DNA of 64,000 nt from Clostridiales bacterium (GTDB lineage Bacteria > Bacillota > Clostridia > Peptostreptococcales > Anaerovoracaceae): NCBI GenBank assembly GCA_022766365.1, contig JALENW010000009.1, positions 1-64,000 of the forward strand. The letters run 5' to 3'. Numbering within the stretch: the first letter of the stretch is position 1; each line of letters begins with the position of its first letter. Shown one piece after another: positions 1-8,682 of this stretch. The position numbers and the translations under genes are program-made. The notes under the pieces are model-generated. The model did not search any database and was not told the origin of the DNA. It saw only the letters and a list, made by a program, of their open reading frames with translations.

Positions 1-39
1 TTCATCTCTTCCAAAATCCTAATTATCACTATTATTTTC

Positions 40-64
40 AGACCAGCACTGGTGTGGTGGTCTT
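40..64 (+). terminator. possible terminator hairpin at left edge
   Basis: Arms AGACCA and TGGTCT enclose a shorter CAC/GTG pairing and are followed by a T-rich stretch. It could end a gene lying to the left of the window. The stem is imperfect and the upstream gene is not visible, so the call is weak. The rest of positions 1-311 is AT-rich with no credible gene; a small CCCC-TTGA-GGGG hairpin lies at 277-288. Confidence 0.3.
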
Positions 65-311
65 ATTTTGATACCTAATTTCAACCTGTATAAATTTTTC
101 AATGTTCTACAATTTAGCCTTGACTTTTTATTTGCAGGCTACAATATAAATTTTCCATTAGCTCGGTTAACTTACTCTAACACTTTGTAAACATATCCTA
201 ACACACCGTTATTCTTCTGTCAACTATAATTAACAAATATTTAATGAAATTTATTTAATTTTTATAATCAATTGAACACCCCTTGAGGGGCTGATATTTT
301 GTTGAATCAGT

Positions 312-340
312 TTGCAAATTAACGAGGTTTTTAGTAAAAT
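312..340 (+). promoter_or_regulatory. sigma-A-type promoter for the NYN/LOTUS gene
   Basis: TTGCAA (312-317) and TAAAAT (335-340) are separated by exactly 17 bases. Transcription would begin near 347, leaving a leader of roughly 57 bases before the start codon at 404. Confidence 0.6.
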
Positions 341-403
341 TATCTATAGGTATTTGAATAGATTGCCTGATACAACGATTTGATTTTTAAGGGGAATTTT
401 GAG

Positions 404-1132
404 ATGGACAAAAGATATGCAGTATTGATTGATGCTGATAATATTTCTGAGAAGTATATTGATATAATTATGGACGAGGTTTCAAACTATGGCGCCGCCA
501 CAACTCGAAGAATCTACGGAGATTGGACAAAGTCAGGAATGACTAAATGGAAAAATTCACTCCTTGAAAATTCCATCATTCCTGTGCAACAGTATAGTTA
601 TACGACGGGGAAGAACGCCACGGACTCTGCCATGATAATAGATGCCATGGATATTCTCTATTCCGGGAAGGTTGACGGGTTCTGCCTTGTGTCAAGTGAC
701 AGCGATTTTACGAGGCTGGCAGCCAGAATCAGAGAGTCCGGACTTGATGTTGTGGGAATGGGAGAGACCAAGACTCCACCTGCGTTTATAAGCGCTTGTA
801 CGGTTTACAGATATCTGGATCTTCTTGCAGCGGAAGCCTTTGAGGAAGAGGTATCCAATAAGCCTGTTACCAATGAAGTTTCTAAGGTTGGGCTTAAGAA
901 GGTTAAAAAAGCGATGAAGAATATCGTTCAGGAAAATTCTGATGGAGACGGATGGATGAATATAGGTGATCTGGGGAACAAACTACAGAAGCGCTTTCCG
1001 GATTTTGACGTAAGAAATTACGGATATAAAAAGTTTTCTCTTTTCATAGAGAATTGTGGGCTGTTTTATGTTAAAAGGGAAGACCAGATTGGCGGGACCG
1101 GGGTAACGATTTACGCTAAAGAGAAAAAATAG
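404..1132 (+). CDS. NYN-domain (DUF88/LabA-like) putative RNase with C-terminal OST-HTH/LOTUS domain
   Basis: The N-terminal ~140 residues form a NYN (PIN-like) nuclease domain: the first strand carries VLIDADN, and later acidic positions occur in TDSAMIIDAMD and SSDSDF, which in this family line the metal site. The last ~75 residues (GWMNIGDLGNKLQKRFPDFD onward) match an OST-HTH/LOTUS RNA-binding fold. Together they suggest an RNA-processing or RNA-binding nuclease; the substrate is unknown. The frame is open from a TTG at 380, but AAGGGG (389-394) sits about 9 bases before the ATG at 404, so that start is chosen (242 residues). It has its own promoter and stands alone. Confidence 0.85.
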   Translation: MDKRYAVLIDADNISEKYIDIIMDEVSNYGAATTRRIYGDWTKSGMTKWKNSLLENSIIPVQQYSYTTGKNATDSAMIIDAMDILYSGKVDGFCLVSSDSDFTRLAARIRESGLDVVGMGETKTPPAFISACTVYRYLDLLAAEAFEEEVSNKPVTNEVSKVGLKKVKKAMKNIVQENSDGDGWMNIGDLGNKLQKRFPDFDVRNYGYKKFSLFIENCGLFYVKREDQIGGTGVTIYAKEKK

Positions 1133-1393
1133 TTTTTTTCAGGGTCAAATTATGATGATTGCAAAATCGCAGAGCAAATACTATATAAGTCGAAAGGTAG
1201 CATTTAACTGGACAAATCAAGAAATCGAACATGAATAACAGAATAAAAAACGGACATTTTCAGTCTTTGTGTGTAAATAAAAGTATTTTCCACACTAAAA
1301 CAGGCTTTGATGTGAATTTTCAAAAGTTACTTCTGCCTTTATTGGACTTACTTAGCGAAGCATATTTTTTACTATTTATTTTTATTTAAACCC

Positions 1394-1422
1394 TTGAATT
1401 GTTATTTGTTATATGCTATAAT
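1394..1422 (+). promoter_or_regulatory. extended -10 promoter of the first small-peptide/membrane-protein locus
   Basis: TTGAAT (1394-1399), 17-base spacer, TATAAT (1417-1422), with TG one base upstream of the -10 (extended -10). This is one of the best promoters in the window, and it drives a peptide gene that is now broken and the membrane protein at 1659. The region 1133-1393 is AT-rich with nothing else recognisable. Confidence 0.7.
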
Positions 1423-1472
1423 TAATTCAAGGTAAGAAGTTTCATGCAGGCAGTCTGTTTGGAGGTGCTGCC

Positions 1473-1662
1473 ATGATTCCGCAAACGAGAAATCCATCCA
1501 GGTATAAGAACGGCGACTTAATTCAGTTAAAATAACTTTTGTTTGGCAATATGTAGTTAATATCACCGATTAAAAAACACTTATAGTGTCGTTAACACAG
1601 GAACAAAACTCTATGTGTCCCATAATGGGGAAACTAGAATTTATCAATACTGGTTAAAATGA
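1473..1662 (+). pseudogene. frameshifted small-peptide gene with NPSRYKNGD motif
   Basis: A strong GGAGGTG site (1461-1467) precedes ATG 1473. The first frame reads 20 residues containing NPSRYKNGD and stops at 1533-1535. A second frame (1520-1573) continues with VKITFVWQYVVNIT. A third frame (1573-1662) reads KNTYSVVNTGTKLYVSHNGE and ends in YQYWLK with TGA at 1660-1662. Joined, these give a protein of about 65 residues broken by two frameshifts. The same N-terminal (NPSRYKNGD) and C-terminal (TKLY...YQ[YF]WLK) ends recur at 51850 and 52775. The family is not recognised. The stop overlaps the start of the membrane protein gene, indicating translational coupling in the ancestor. Confidence 0.6.
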
Positions 1663-2033
1663 TGAACAAGAGAAAAATTTTTATGGGTCTGGATATAATA
1701 TTACTCTTGATTTATTTTTATCCTGTTATATTCCCAAGGGTTATATATAATGTATATGGTAATCATAGCAAGCTTATAATAATGATGTCAGTTTTTGCTT
1801 TTCCTCTTTTATATTATATAATTCGTTCGGAAGTTGCTAAGACCCCTTTTATGAATATAAGTGTGAAAAGCGCTTTGGTATCCACAGGTGTATTTGCTAT
1901 ATTCATTGTGGTAGATATTATCACCAGTCGTTTTGTCGCTCCATATTCTGATGTTTTGCGCTCATTTGAAGCATTGGTTGCAATAATGATTGGAGAAATA
2001 TGCTATATTATTTCGGAAAAATTACATCGATAA
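1659..2033 (+). CDS. small integral membrane protein, paralogue of 52846-53196
   Basis: 124 residues with about four hydrophobic segments: IFMGLDIILLLIYFYPVIF, an IIMMSVFAFPLLYYII stretch, VSTGVFAIFIVVDII, and a C-terminal LVAIMIGEICYIIS. The motif [YF][YF]I[IV]RSEV[AT]K.PFM in the middle is shared with the protein at 52846-53196, and both follow the same kind of peptide remnant, so they are paralogues. ATGATG at 1659 overlaps the stop of the broken peptide gene in an ATGA arrangement. Function unknown; pairing of a small peptide with a dedicated membrane protein could mean export or immunity, but that is inference. Confidence 0.7.
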   Translation: MMNKRKIFMGLDIILLLIYFYPVIFPRVIYNVYGNHSKLIIMMSVFAFPLLYYIIRSEVAKTPFMNISVKSALVSTGVFAIFIVVDIITSRFVAPYSDVLRSFEALVAIMIGEICYIISEKLHR

Positions 2034-2097
2034 AATTGAGGTTTTATCTAATTTAAGTAAAAGCCGGTCACTTTGGTTTATATAGTTGTAGTATTAG

Positions 2098-2137
2098 AAA
2101 ACGCTGTCACAATAAGGTTTGTATTGTAACAGCGTTT
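2098..2137. terminator. bidirectional terminator between convergent genes
   Basis: Long arms AAACGCTGTcACAATA and TATTGTaACAGCGTTT with a 7-base loop, one mismatch, and T-rich sequence after the stem on both strands. It separates the membrane protein gene ending at 2033 from the ABC exporter ending at 2184. Confidence 0.7.
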
Positions 2138-2183
2138 CGTATTTATAGGATCCGGTGAATCTTAACATTATTTCTAATTAGAA

Positions 2184-3980
2184 TCAGAACTGACTGTAGA
2201 ACAACTCCGAATAAAATCCTCCGGCAGAGAGCAGCTGCGAATGGCTTCCCTGCTCGATTATATTCCCATCCTTCAACACCAAGATAAGATCAGCGTCCAT
2301 AATCGTAGATAGGCGATGAGCTATGACAAAGCAAGTCTTCCCCTTCATAAGCTTATCCATAGCATTTTGAATCCTTATTTCAGTTCTGGTATCAACTGAA
2401 CTTGTTGCCTCGTCCAAAATGAGAATCGAGCTGTGAGCAAGCATCGCCCTTGCAATTGTCAAAAGCTGCTTTTGACCTTGAGAAATATTATCTGCCTCTT
2501 CATTTATTACCGTATCATATCCCTCGGGTAGAGTCCTTATAAAGTAATCCACCTGAGCAGTCTTAGCTGCTTCATACACTTCCTCATCTGTTGCGTCAAG
2601 GCGGCCATATCTGATATTATCTCTAATCGTTCCGTTGAACAACCAGGTATCTTGAAGCACAATAGTAAACTCATCCCTCAGATCTTCTTTTGAAAACTCT
2701 GTAATATTATGACCATCTATTGAAATTCGTCCGCTATTCAGTTCATAAAACCCCATAAGCAGTTTCACGATGGTAGTTTTACCTGCCCCGGTAGGACCGA
2801 CGATAGCAACCTTTTCACCTGGATTTACAGAAGCCGAAAAACCATCTATCACTATTTTGTTGTCCTCATATCCGAATACAACATCTTCAAAGTCCACAGA
2901 ACCTTCTATATTATCAACAGGCACATCCGGACCTGTCACATAGTGAACCTGCTCCCCCTCTTCCAGAAGCCCGAAGATTCGCTCAGAAGCCGCCGCCGTG
3001 AGCTGAAGTTCGTTTAAAATATTTCCAAGTTGGGCGATGGGCTGAGTAAAGCGTCTCATATACTGCATGAATGCCTGAAGGCCTCCGATAGTAAGATTCC
3101 CTGAAGTTGCAAGGCTGACTCCGAGAACACATATGAGAACATAGCCGATGTTTGAGATTATGTTCATTATAGGCATCATGAGGCCTGAAATAAATTCTGC
3201 CATGCGGCTGGTTTTTCTGAGTCTGTCGTTAGTTTCATTAAATTCTTCAAGACGACTCTCTTCCCGATTGTATAACTTTATGATGTTGTGGCCGGTATAA
3301 TCCTCCTCGATGATACCGTTGAGCTCACCCAGATAATTTTGTTGTCTTGTGAAGTAGGTTTGAGACTTCTTGATAATTCCGGTAACCACGATACCCACCA
3401 CAGGGACGATTATCATAGCTACTATTGTCATTCTAATACTTATAATCAGCATCATCACCAGCACACCCAGAACCGTTACAGTAGCACTGACTCCCTGGGA
3501 AATCGTCTGGCTGAGAGTCGTATTGATTACATCCACATCATTTGTAATCCTTGATAAAACGTCTCCGTATTTTTGCTCATTAAAATAACTCAGTGGAAGA
3601 TTATGGATTTTCTCAATCATCTTCTTGCGGAGCTGAAAGCTTACCTTGGTTGCAACCTTAGCAGTTAAAATGCTTTCAATAATCCCCACACCCCATGACA
3701 TGCCATAAAGAATCAGCATTATTCCCAGAATTTCGATTATAAGGGTAAAATTAATACCTGGACCGTTCCCATTCATTTTAGCTAGAAATCCCCTTACCAT
3801 TTCGTTTGTTGCACTTGCCATCACCATAGGGCCGGCAACATTCAGAAGTGTAGCAAGAGCGGACGTACAGAAAATAATCACCAGAACTACACGGTACTCT
3901 TTAAGAACGATCATTAGCTTCTTCATATTTTCTTTGAAATTCTCGGATTTTTCTATCGGTGAGGGTTTACGCCTGCTCAT
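2184..3980 (-). CDS. ABC exporter half-transporter, subunit with catalytic Glu (LmrD/TmrB/YheH type)
   Basis: 598 residues: an N-terminal six-helix exporter domain (residues ~30-330) and a C-terminal nucleotide-binding domain. Walker A GPTGAGKTT at 395-403, Walker B ILILDE ending in the catalytic Glu (~524), and switch His in IAHRLST. The signature is degenerate, NISQGQ instead of LSGGQ (~498-503). In heterodimeric exporters this subunit supplies Walker A/B to the working ATP site while the partner supplies the intact signature, which matches the pair seen here. Strong AAAGGAGGTGAG site before the ATG at 3980; overlaps its partner by 14 bases. Likely multidrug or peptide/lipid exporter; substrate unknown. 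Confidence 0.9.
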   Translation of the reverse strand: MSRRKPSPIEKSENFKENMKKLMIVLKEYRVVLVIIFCTSALATLLNVAGPMVMASATNEMVRGFLAKMNGNGPGINFTLIIEILGIMLILYGMSWGVGIIESILTAKVATKVSFQLRKKMIEKIHNLPLSYFNEQKYGDVLSRITNDVDVINTTLSQTISQGVSATVTVLGVLVMMLIISIRMTIVAMIIVPVVGIVVTGIIKKSQTYFTRQQNYLGELNGIIEEDYTGHNIIKLYNREESRLEEFNETNDRLRKTSRMAEFISGLMMPIMNIISNIGYVLICVLGVSLATSGNLTIGGLQAFMQYMRRFTQPIAQLGNILNELQLTAAASERIFGLLEEGEQVHYVTGPDVPVDNIEGSVDFEDVVFGYEDNKIVIDGFSASVNPGEKVAIVGPTGAGKTTIVKLLMGFYELNSGRISIDGHNITEFSKEDLRDEFTIVLQDTWLFNGTIRDNIRYGRLDATDEEVYEAAKTAQVDYFIRTLPEGYDTVINEEADNISQGQKQLLTIARAMLAHSSILILDEATSSVDTRTEIRIQNAMDKLMKGKTCFVIAHRLSTIMDADLILVLKDGNIIEQGSHSQLLSAGGFYSELFYSQF

Positions 3981-5757
3981 TTATCTCACCTCCTTTGCCA
4001 TCTGCCTGAGAATTTAAAATATTCCCATTCTCCTGTGTCTGACCGATTTCCATATTTGGCTGAGACTTTGCTATTTCAATGTAGACCGGGCAATTATTAA
4101 TTAAATAATCATGAGTTCCCTGACCTACAATTTCTCCATTATCCAGGACTATTATCCTGTCTGCATCTTTAATCATACTTACTCTTTGGGCTACCATAAT
4201 CACTGTTGCATGTGACATCTCATTTCGAAGTGCCATTCTAAGTTCCCTGTCTGTTTTGTAATCCAAAGCCGAAAATGTGTCGTCAAAGATATATATCGGA
4301 GCATTTTTTATCAGTGCCCTTGCAATGGCAATTCTCTGTTTCTGCCCGCCGGAAAGGTTTGCACCTCCTTGAGAAACTTCGCCCTCAATTCCATTTTCTG
4401 ATACAAAATCCATAGCCTGGGCCTGTGCCAACGCTTTTTTCACTGCGTCATCACTTCCCCTCGGATCACCGAACCTAAGATTCGAGGCAAATGTTCCCTT
4501 AAAAAGCATCCCTTTCTGTGGCACGTATCCAATCATATCCCTTAGCTTCTTCAAATCCATACGGCGTACGTCAACACCCCCAATCGTGACATTGCCGCAC
4601 GTTACGTCAAATAGACGAGGAATAAGCTGCAAAATAGTGGACTTTCCCGAACCTGTTGATCCGATTATAGCGGTTGTCTTACCCTCTTCTGCAGTAAAAG
4701 TGATATGATCAATTACATTTTTCTCCGCATCCCCATACTTAAAACAGACATCGTTAAACTCCACAGTATACCCCACCGGTTCCCGGTCATCCGTTGTAAA
4801 TATCTCAACAGGAGTCTCAAGCACCTCCTGAAGCCTGCTCAGAGAAATTCCGGCCCTCGGCAGCAAAACAAACACCATGGTTAAAAGGAGAAATGACATT
4901 ATTATCTGCATGGAATACTGAATGAATGCAATCATATCACCCACCTGCATGTTCCCCATATCAATTGACTTGCCACCGTACCACAAAATAGCCACAGCTG
5001 TTGCATTCATGACAAACATCATTGTCGGAAATAACCCTCCCATGGTACCCATTATTATTCTTGATACACTTCGAAGGTTCTCATTGCTCTCATTGAAACG
5101 TTCAAGTTCATGATCTTTAGCATTGAAAGCCCGTATTATCAGAAGGCCTGTAAGATTTTCTCTCGCTATTAAGTTTATCTTATCAGTGAGCTTCTGCAGT
5201 CTCTTAAACTTTGGTGTTATGAGGATAAAAAGCATACCAATTATTAGAAAAACCACGAGAAGCGATACCGCTATTATCCACCCCAACGAAGTGGATTTTC
5301 TTAAAGCCATGACAATACCACCTATACCGAGAATCGGCGAGTAACATAAGAGCCTGATACCGAGAATAGAAACCATCTGAACCTGGGAAATATCATTGGT
5401 ATTCCTTGTGATTAATGAGGCTGTAGAAAAATTGTTGAATTCTCCCTGAGAAAAGCTGGTTACCTTCTCAAAAACCTCCTTCCTTAAGTTTCTGGATATG
5501 CCGGTACCGATTATTGCTGCAATAAAACTTACAAGGACTGCTGCGCCGGCTCCTACGAGAGTAACCAGAATCATTTCAACGCCCTTTCCCCATATGAAAT
5601 CCGTTGCTTTTGAGTTTGTTGCTTTGATGCCCGCATTTACCATATCTGACATGAGATCCGGTAACTTTAAACTTGTATATGCCTGAACGCCAAGCACTAT
5701 CATGGCTATGACCAAGATGCCTGCGAAGGGTTTCAGATTGCGAAAAAATAATTTCAT
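3967..5757 (-). CDS. ABC exporter half-transporter, degenerate-site subunit (LmrC/TmrA/YheI type)
   Basis: 596 residues with exporter membrane domain (~10-300) followed by an ATPase domain. Walker A GSTGSGKST (~366-374), canonical signature LSGGQ (~468-472), but the residue after Walker B is Asp (IYIFDD, ~493) instead of Glu, and the switch His is replaced (VAQRVS instead of AHR). The changes are complementary to those in the downstream partner, so the two form one heterodimeric transporter with one catalytic and one degenerate ATP site. First gene of the pair; the last 14 bases overlap the partner's start. The C-terminal 40 residues are polar and probably disordered. Confidence 0.9.
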   Translation of the reverse strand: MKLFFRNLKPFAGILVIAMIVLGVQAYTSLKLPDLMSDMVNAGIKATNSKATDFIWGKGVEMILVTLVGAGAAVLVSFIAAIIGTGISRNLRKEVFEKVTSFSQGEFNNFSTASLITRNTNDISQVQMVSILGIRLLCYSPILGIGGIVMALRKSTSLGWIIAVSLLVVFLIIGMLFILITPKFKRLQKLTDKINLIARENLTGLLIIRAFNAKDHELERFNESNENLRSVSRIIMGTMGGLFPTMMFVMNATAVAILWYGGKSIDMGNMQVGDMIAFIQYSMQIIMSFLLLTMVFVLLPRAGISLSRLQEVLETPVEIFTTDDREPVGYTVEFNDVCFKYGDAEKNVIDHITFTAEEGKTTAIIGSTGSGKSTILQLIPRLFDVTCGNVTIGGVDVRRMDLKKLRDMIGYVPQKGMLFKGTFASNLRFGDPRGSDDAVKKALAQAQAMDFVSENGIEGEVSQGGANLSGGQKQRIAIARALIKNAPIYIFDDTFSALDYKTDRELRMALRNEMSHATVIMVAQRVSMIKDADRIIVLDNGEIVGQGTHDYLINNCPVYIEIAKSQPNMEIGQTQENGNILNSQADGKGGEINEQA

Positions 5758-5821
5758 CTACAGTCGTTCTCCTGTGCTCATAGTGTTTCTCTTTCCCTAA
5801 TCGCCAATTACCCTTATTATT

Positions 5822-6397
5822 CTAATCTTCAAGGAATTCTATATGTCCATCAGAAAGGTTCTTGATTCTAGCCAGACTGCAAACCGTATACCCTTTATCC
5901 CTTAACGCCTTGTTGCCCGACTGAAAGGCTTTTTCAATAAGAATTCCAACGCCGACGACCTCAGCCCCCTGTGCCTCTATCAGTCTGATTGCTCCCTGTG
6001 CAGCCTCGCCGCGTGCCAGGAAATCGTCTATTATCAATACTCTATCATTTCTATTTATGTACTTCTTATTTAATGTGAGCTGATATTCTGTACCCTTTGT
6101 ATAAGAAGCCACCTCGGTCTGCGAAATGTTGTCCTCCAAAATCTTGCTTGTGGATTTTTTCAGTATGACCAACTTTACATTCATAGCCTTTGCAGTAAAA
6201 ACACTTGGAGCAATTCCTGAGCTTTCTATAGTTACAACCTTAGTAACACCATCATCTGCAAACTTATCTGCAAAAGTCTTCCCTATGTTTTCCATGAGGT
6301 TAGGGTCCACTTGGTGATTGATAAAGCTATCCACCTTCAATACCGCCTCGTTAAGTGCCTGTCCGTCCTTCAAAATTCTCTCTTTAAGTTCTCTCAT
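5822..6397 (-). CDS. xpt: xanthine phosphoribosyltransferase
   Basis: 191 residues, the usual Xpt length. Converts xanthine and PRPP to XMP in purine salvage. The N-terminal [13 protein letters not shown] start and the PRPP-binding loop [14 protein letters not shown] (~125-138) are diagnostic of the family; the hood sequence HQVDP is also present. It stands 64 bases from the ABC exporter on the same strand, with its own promoter candidate at 6510-6538. Unlike Bacillus xpt, no purine riboswitch core could be found in its leader and no permease gene follows. Confidence 0.93.
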   Translation of the reverse strand: MRELKERILKDGQALNEAVLKVDSFINHQVDPNLMENIGKTFADKFADDGVTKVVTIESSGIAPSVFTAKAMNVKLVILKKSTSKILEDNISQTEVASYTKGTEYQLTLNKKYINRNDRVLIIDDFLARGEAAQGAIRLIEAQGAEVVGVGILIEKAFQSGNKALRDKGYTVCSLARIKNLSDGHIEFLED

Positions 6398-6509
6398 CTT
6401 TCCTCACCTGTCATTCTCTCTCATAATTGCATATTTCCCGCAGTCATTAATCATACCGGAGTCAAACACCTATGCCTGATAAGACGTTTCCTTATTGCTT
6501 ATCACTACT

Positions 6510-6538
6510 ATTTTATTCACATTTTTCAGTCATTGCAA
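6510..6538 (-). promoter_or_regulatory. promoter candidate for xpt
   Basis: On the minus strand TTGCAA (6533-6538), 17-base spacer, TAAAAT (6510-6515). It implies a leader of about 105 bases upstream of the start at 6397. The divergent gap 6398-6802 also carries the regulator promoter at 6590-6618. Confidence 0.5.
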
Positions 6539-6589
6539 CTTCTATCTTGATTTCATCGGCAAAAATTAACATACTCCGTAGAAATTGTC

Positions 6590-6618
6590 TTGTAAAAAAA
6601 ATTGTTTTGTTGTATCAT
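6590..6618 (+). promoter_or_regulatory. promoter candidate for the ArsR-ktr genes
   Basis: TTGTAA (6590-6595), 17-base spacer, TATCAT (6613-6618). Transcription would start at about 6625, immediately before an inverted repeat, giving a long leader of nearly 180 bases to the regulator's start at 6803. Confidence 0.45.
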
Positions 6619-6628
6619 AACCTATACG

Positions 6629-6647
6629 TCGTATCGCTGTTATACGA
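6629..6647. promoter_or_regulatory. inverted repeat, possible operator of the ArsR-type regulator
   Basis: TCGTAT (6629-6634) and ATACGA (6642-6647) separated by 7 bases; an overlapping ATACG/CGTAT repeat covers 6624-6634. It lies just downstream of the predicted start of transcription, where a repressor would block. The arms are short, so this is a suggestion only. Confidence 0.35.
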
Positions 6648-6802
6648 TTTGCTTTTTGTTACACAAAGTAGACTTAAAATTCAAAATTACTTGTTTATCA
6701 GACATGAATGAAATTGCAAAACTTGATGTCTATGATTTTTTACAACTCTTAATTGATGTTATTATGAAGAGATATTGCCTGAGAAAGGAGAAGAATTACT
6801 CT

Positions 6803-7120
6803 ATGAGAATAAGGAAAGATTTAGGATTTGATGAACCTGAGCTTGAAGAAATTGCATCTGTCTCCGATGCCCTCGCCCATCCTCTGAGGCTTCAACTTTT
6901 CAGATTTATAATGCAGTGCAACAGGTCCATGCAACAGGTGTGCAACAAAGATCTTGTGGATAGTTTTGACTATTCCCAATCCACCATTTCGCAGCACATG
7001 AAGCGACTTGTTAAGTCCGGATTAATTGAGGTTAAGCGAAAGGATAGCTTTTCCTATTACTATGCAAACCTCGGCATTCTAACAAGATACTTGAATTTGA
7101 CCAAGAGGTTTTCGGTTTAG
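6803..7120 (+). CDS. ArsR-family winged-helix regulator next to a potassium uptake system
   Basis: 105 residues. The core LAHPLRLQLFRFIMQ, followed by FDYSQSTISQHMKRLVKSGLIEVKRK (recognition helix and wing), is typical ArsR/SmtB. A C-x8-C pair (MQCNRSMQQVCNKDL) lies in the region before the recognition helix and could bind a metal or act as a thiol switch; this is inference. The frame is open from 6602 but AAAGGAG (6784-6790) supports ATG 6803. Thirteen bases separate it from the K+ channel gene, so it probably controls that operon and itself. Confidence 0.8.
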   Translation: MRIRKDLGFDEPELEEIASVSDALAHPLRLQLFRFIMQCNRSMQQVCNKDLVDSFDYSQSTISQHMKRLVKSGLIEVKRKDSFSYYYANLGILTRYLNLTKRFSV

Positions 7121-7133
7121 TCAGGGGGATGAG

Positions 7134-8489
7134 ATGCTAAAGAAACTGGGTCTTTCTTCTATACAGATTTTGACAATTGGATTTGCTCTTATAATCTTGG
7201 TAGGTGGAATTCTCCTTTCTCTTCCATTTGCGACAGTGGATGGAAAAGGACTTCCATTTGTAGACGGACTATTCACATCTGCCTCTGCAACTTGCGTTAC
7301 AGGTCTTGCCTTGTACGATACAGCCAGCGTGTTTAATTTTCGAGGACAGCTTATAATCCTTCTTCTAATTCAGACCGGCGGTCTCGGATTTATGGCAATT
7401 TTCGCTTCAATACTGACTTTCAGAGGGCGAAAGCTTTCCCTCTACAGCAGATCATTAGTTCTTGAAACCCTTGGAGCCGGAAAATTCGGCAGGCTTGATT
7501 CTGTTTTCTTCACAATGATAAGAGGAACATTTCTCATTGAACTTATAGGTGCCTCTGTGATCACCTACAGGCTTATGGCGATTTCCCCAAACATACCTGC
7601 TGACAAAGCAATATGGTCCGGAGTTTTTCACTCTGTATCTGCTTTCTGTAATGCAGGATTCGACATTTTGGGTAGTGTCCCCGGTGGTAAGCCCGGTGGT
7701 TCACTCGTGCCCTTCAACTGGGACGGAATTACTCTTATAACGATAATGCTTCTCATAATTTCAGGTGGAATCGGTTTTGTAGTCTGGAATGATATTTTGA
7801 GGTATAGGCTAAAATGGGAGAAATATCCTCTCCACAGCAAAATAATGCTGTCATTTACTATTATGCTCATCATGGTTTCGACATGTTTCTTCCTAGTCTG
7901 TGAATGGGATCATTCCTTCGTTAAAATGAGCGTTCCTGATAAAATAGTCAATGCTTTTTTCGCTGCTGTAACACCTAGGACAGCAGGGTTTGCAGCTACA
8001 CCCACCAATAACCTGACTTCTGCCGGGCGCGGACTCACCTTAATTCTCATGGTCATCGGTGCGGGTCCCTGCTCTACCGGAGGTGGAATCAAGGTAACAA
8101 CCTTCGTCGTGCTGCTCTTGTCCATGTGCTCCGAAGCAAAAAACTATCGAGACCTGGAAATTTTTAAACGAAGGTTGCCTGACGAAGTCAAGGCCCGTGC
8201 CCTGTCCCTGACAACTGCATATATCGGGCTTACAATAATCTCAACACTGATAATGCTCGTAATAGAACCACATTTCTCCCTGGATGAAGTGTTCTTTGAA
8301 TGTATTTCTGCCATAGGAACTGTTGGCCTCAGCCTTGGAATAACGCCGACGCTGAGTCCCCCTTCAAAAATAATAATAATTAGTCTGATGTATGCCGGCA
8401 GACTGGGCAGCCTGTCTGTTGCCATGGCAATAGTAAGAAAGAAAATTGTACCTGCAATACGCTATCCGTCAGAATCAATAGTGGTTTAA
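7134..8489 (+). CDS. ktrB: TrkH/KtrB-type potassium uptake channel subunit
   Basis: 451 residues, KtrB length. Four membrane-pore-membrane repeats are visible, each with its filter segment: SATCVTGLALYD, SAFCNAGFDI, TPRTAGFAATP and AIGTVGLSLGITP; the glycine in each lines the K+ filter. It forms the membrane channel for K+ (often Na+-coupled) uptake and works with a cytosolic RCK subunit, encoded at 8683. AGGGGG site before ATG 7134. The preceding ArsR-type gene is an uncommon neighbour for this transporter. Confidence 0.93.
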   Translation: MLKKLGLSSIQILTIGFALIILVGGILLSLPFATVDGKGLPFVDGLFTSASATCVTGLALYDTASVFNFRGQLIILLLIQTGGLGFMAIFASILTFRGRKLSLYSRSLVLETLGAGKFGRLDSVFFTMIRGTFLIELIGASVITYRLMAISPNIPADKAIWSGVFHSVSAFCNAGFDILGSVPGGKPGGSLVPFNWDGITLITIMLLIISGGIGFVVWNDILRYRLKWEKYPLHSKIMLSFTIMLIMVSTCFFLVCEWDHSFVKMSVPDKIVNAFFAAVTPRTAGFAATPTNNLTSAGRGLTLILMVIGAGPCSTGGGIKVTTFVVLLLSMCSEAKNYRDLEIFKRRLPDEVKARALSLTTAYIGLTIISTLIMLVIEPHFSLDEVFFECISAIGTVGLSLGITPTLSPPSKIIIISLMYAGRLGSLSVAMAIVRKKIVPAIRYPSESIVV

Positions 8490-8682
8490 ACGCGAGATAA
8501 TTATTATTTAAAGACTAAATGAAATCATGCAATGCCATGAAATCCGGAAAAAGCAAAGAATAAACCGTATAGAGAGCAAAACCAAATGATAAGACAGAGT
8601 TTATTTTACGATTTATTTAACTTATATTAATGACTTTTAGAATTATAGAACTAATTTAAATTTATGAAAACAAGGAGAAGTA

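Noticed and set aside
277..288. CCCC-TTGA-GGGG hairpin upstream of the first gene
   Set aside because: Four-base stem without an adequate T-run; too weak for a terminator call.
1473..1662. Programmed frameshifting in the small-peptide gene
   Set aside because: Two shifts would be required, with no slippery sequence or downstream pseudoknot visible; decay is simpler.
6398..6600. Purine riboswitch upstream of xpt
   Set aside because: The leader was read on the minus strand for the conserved three-way junction core and loop sequences; none was found.
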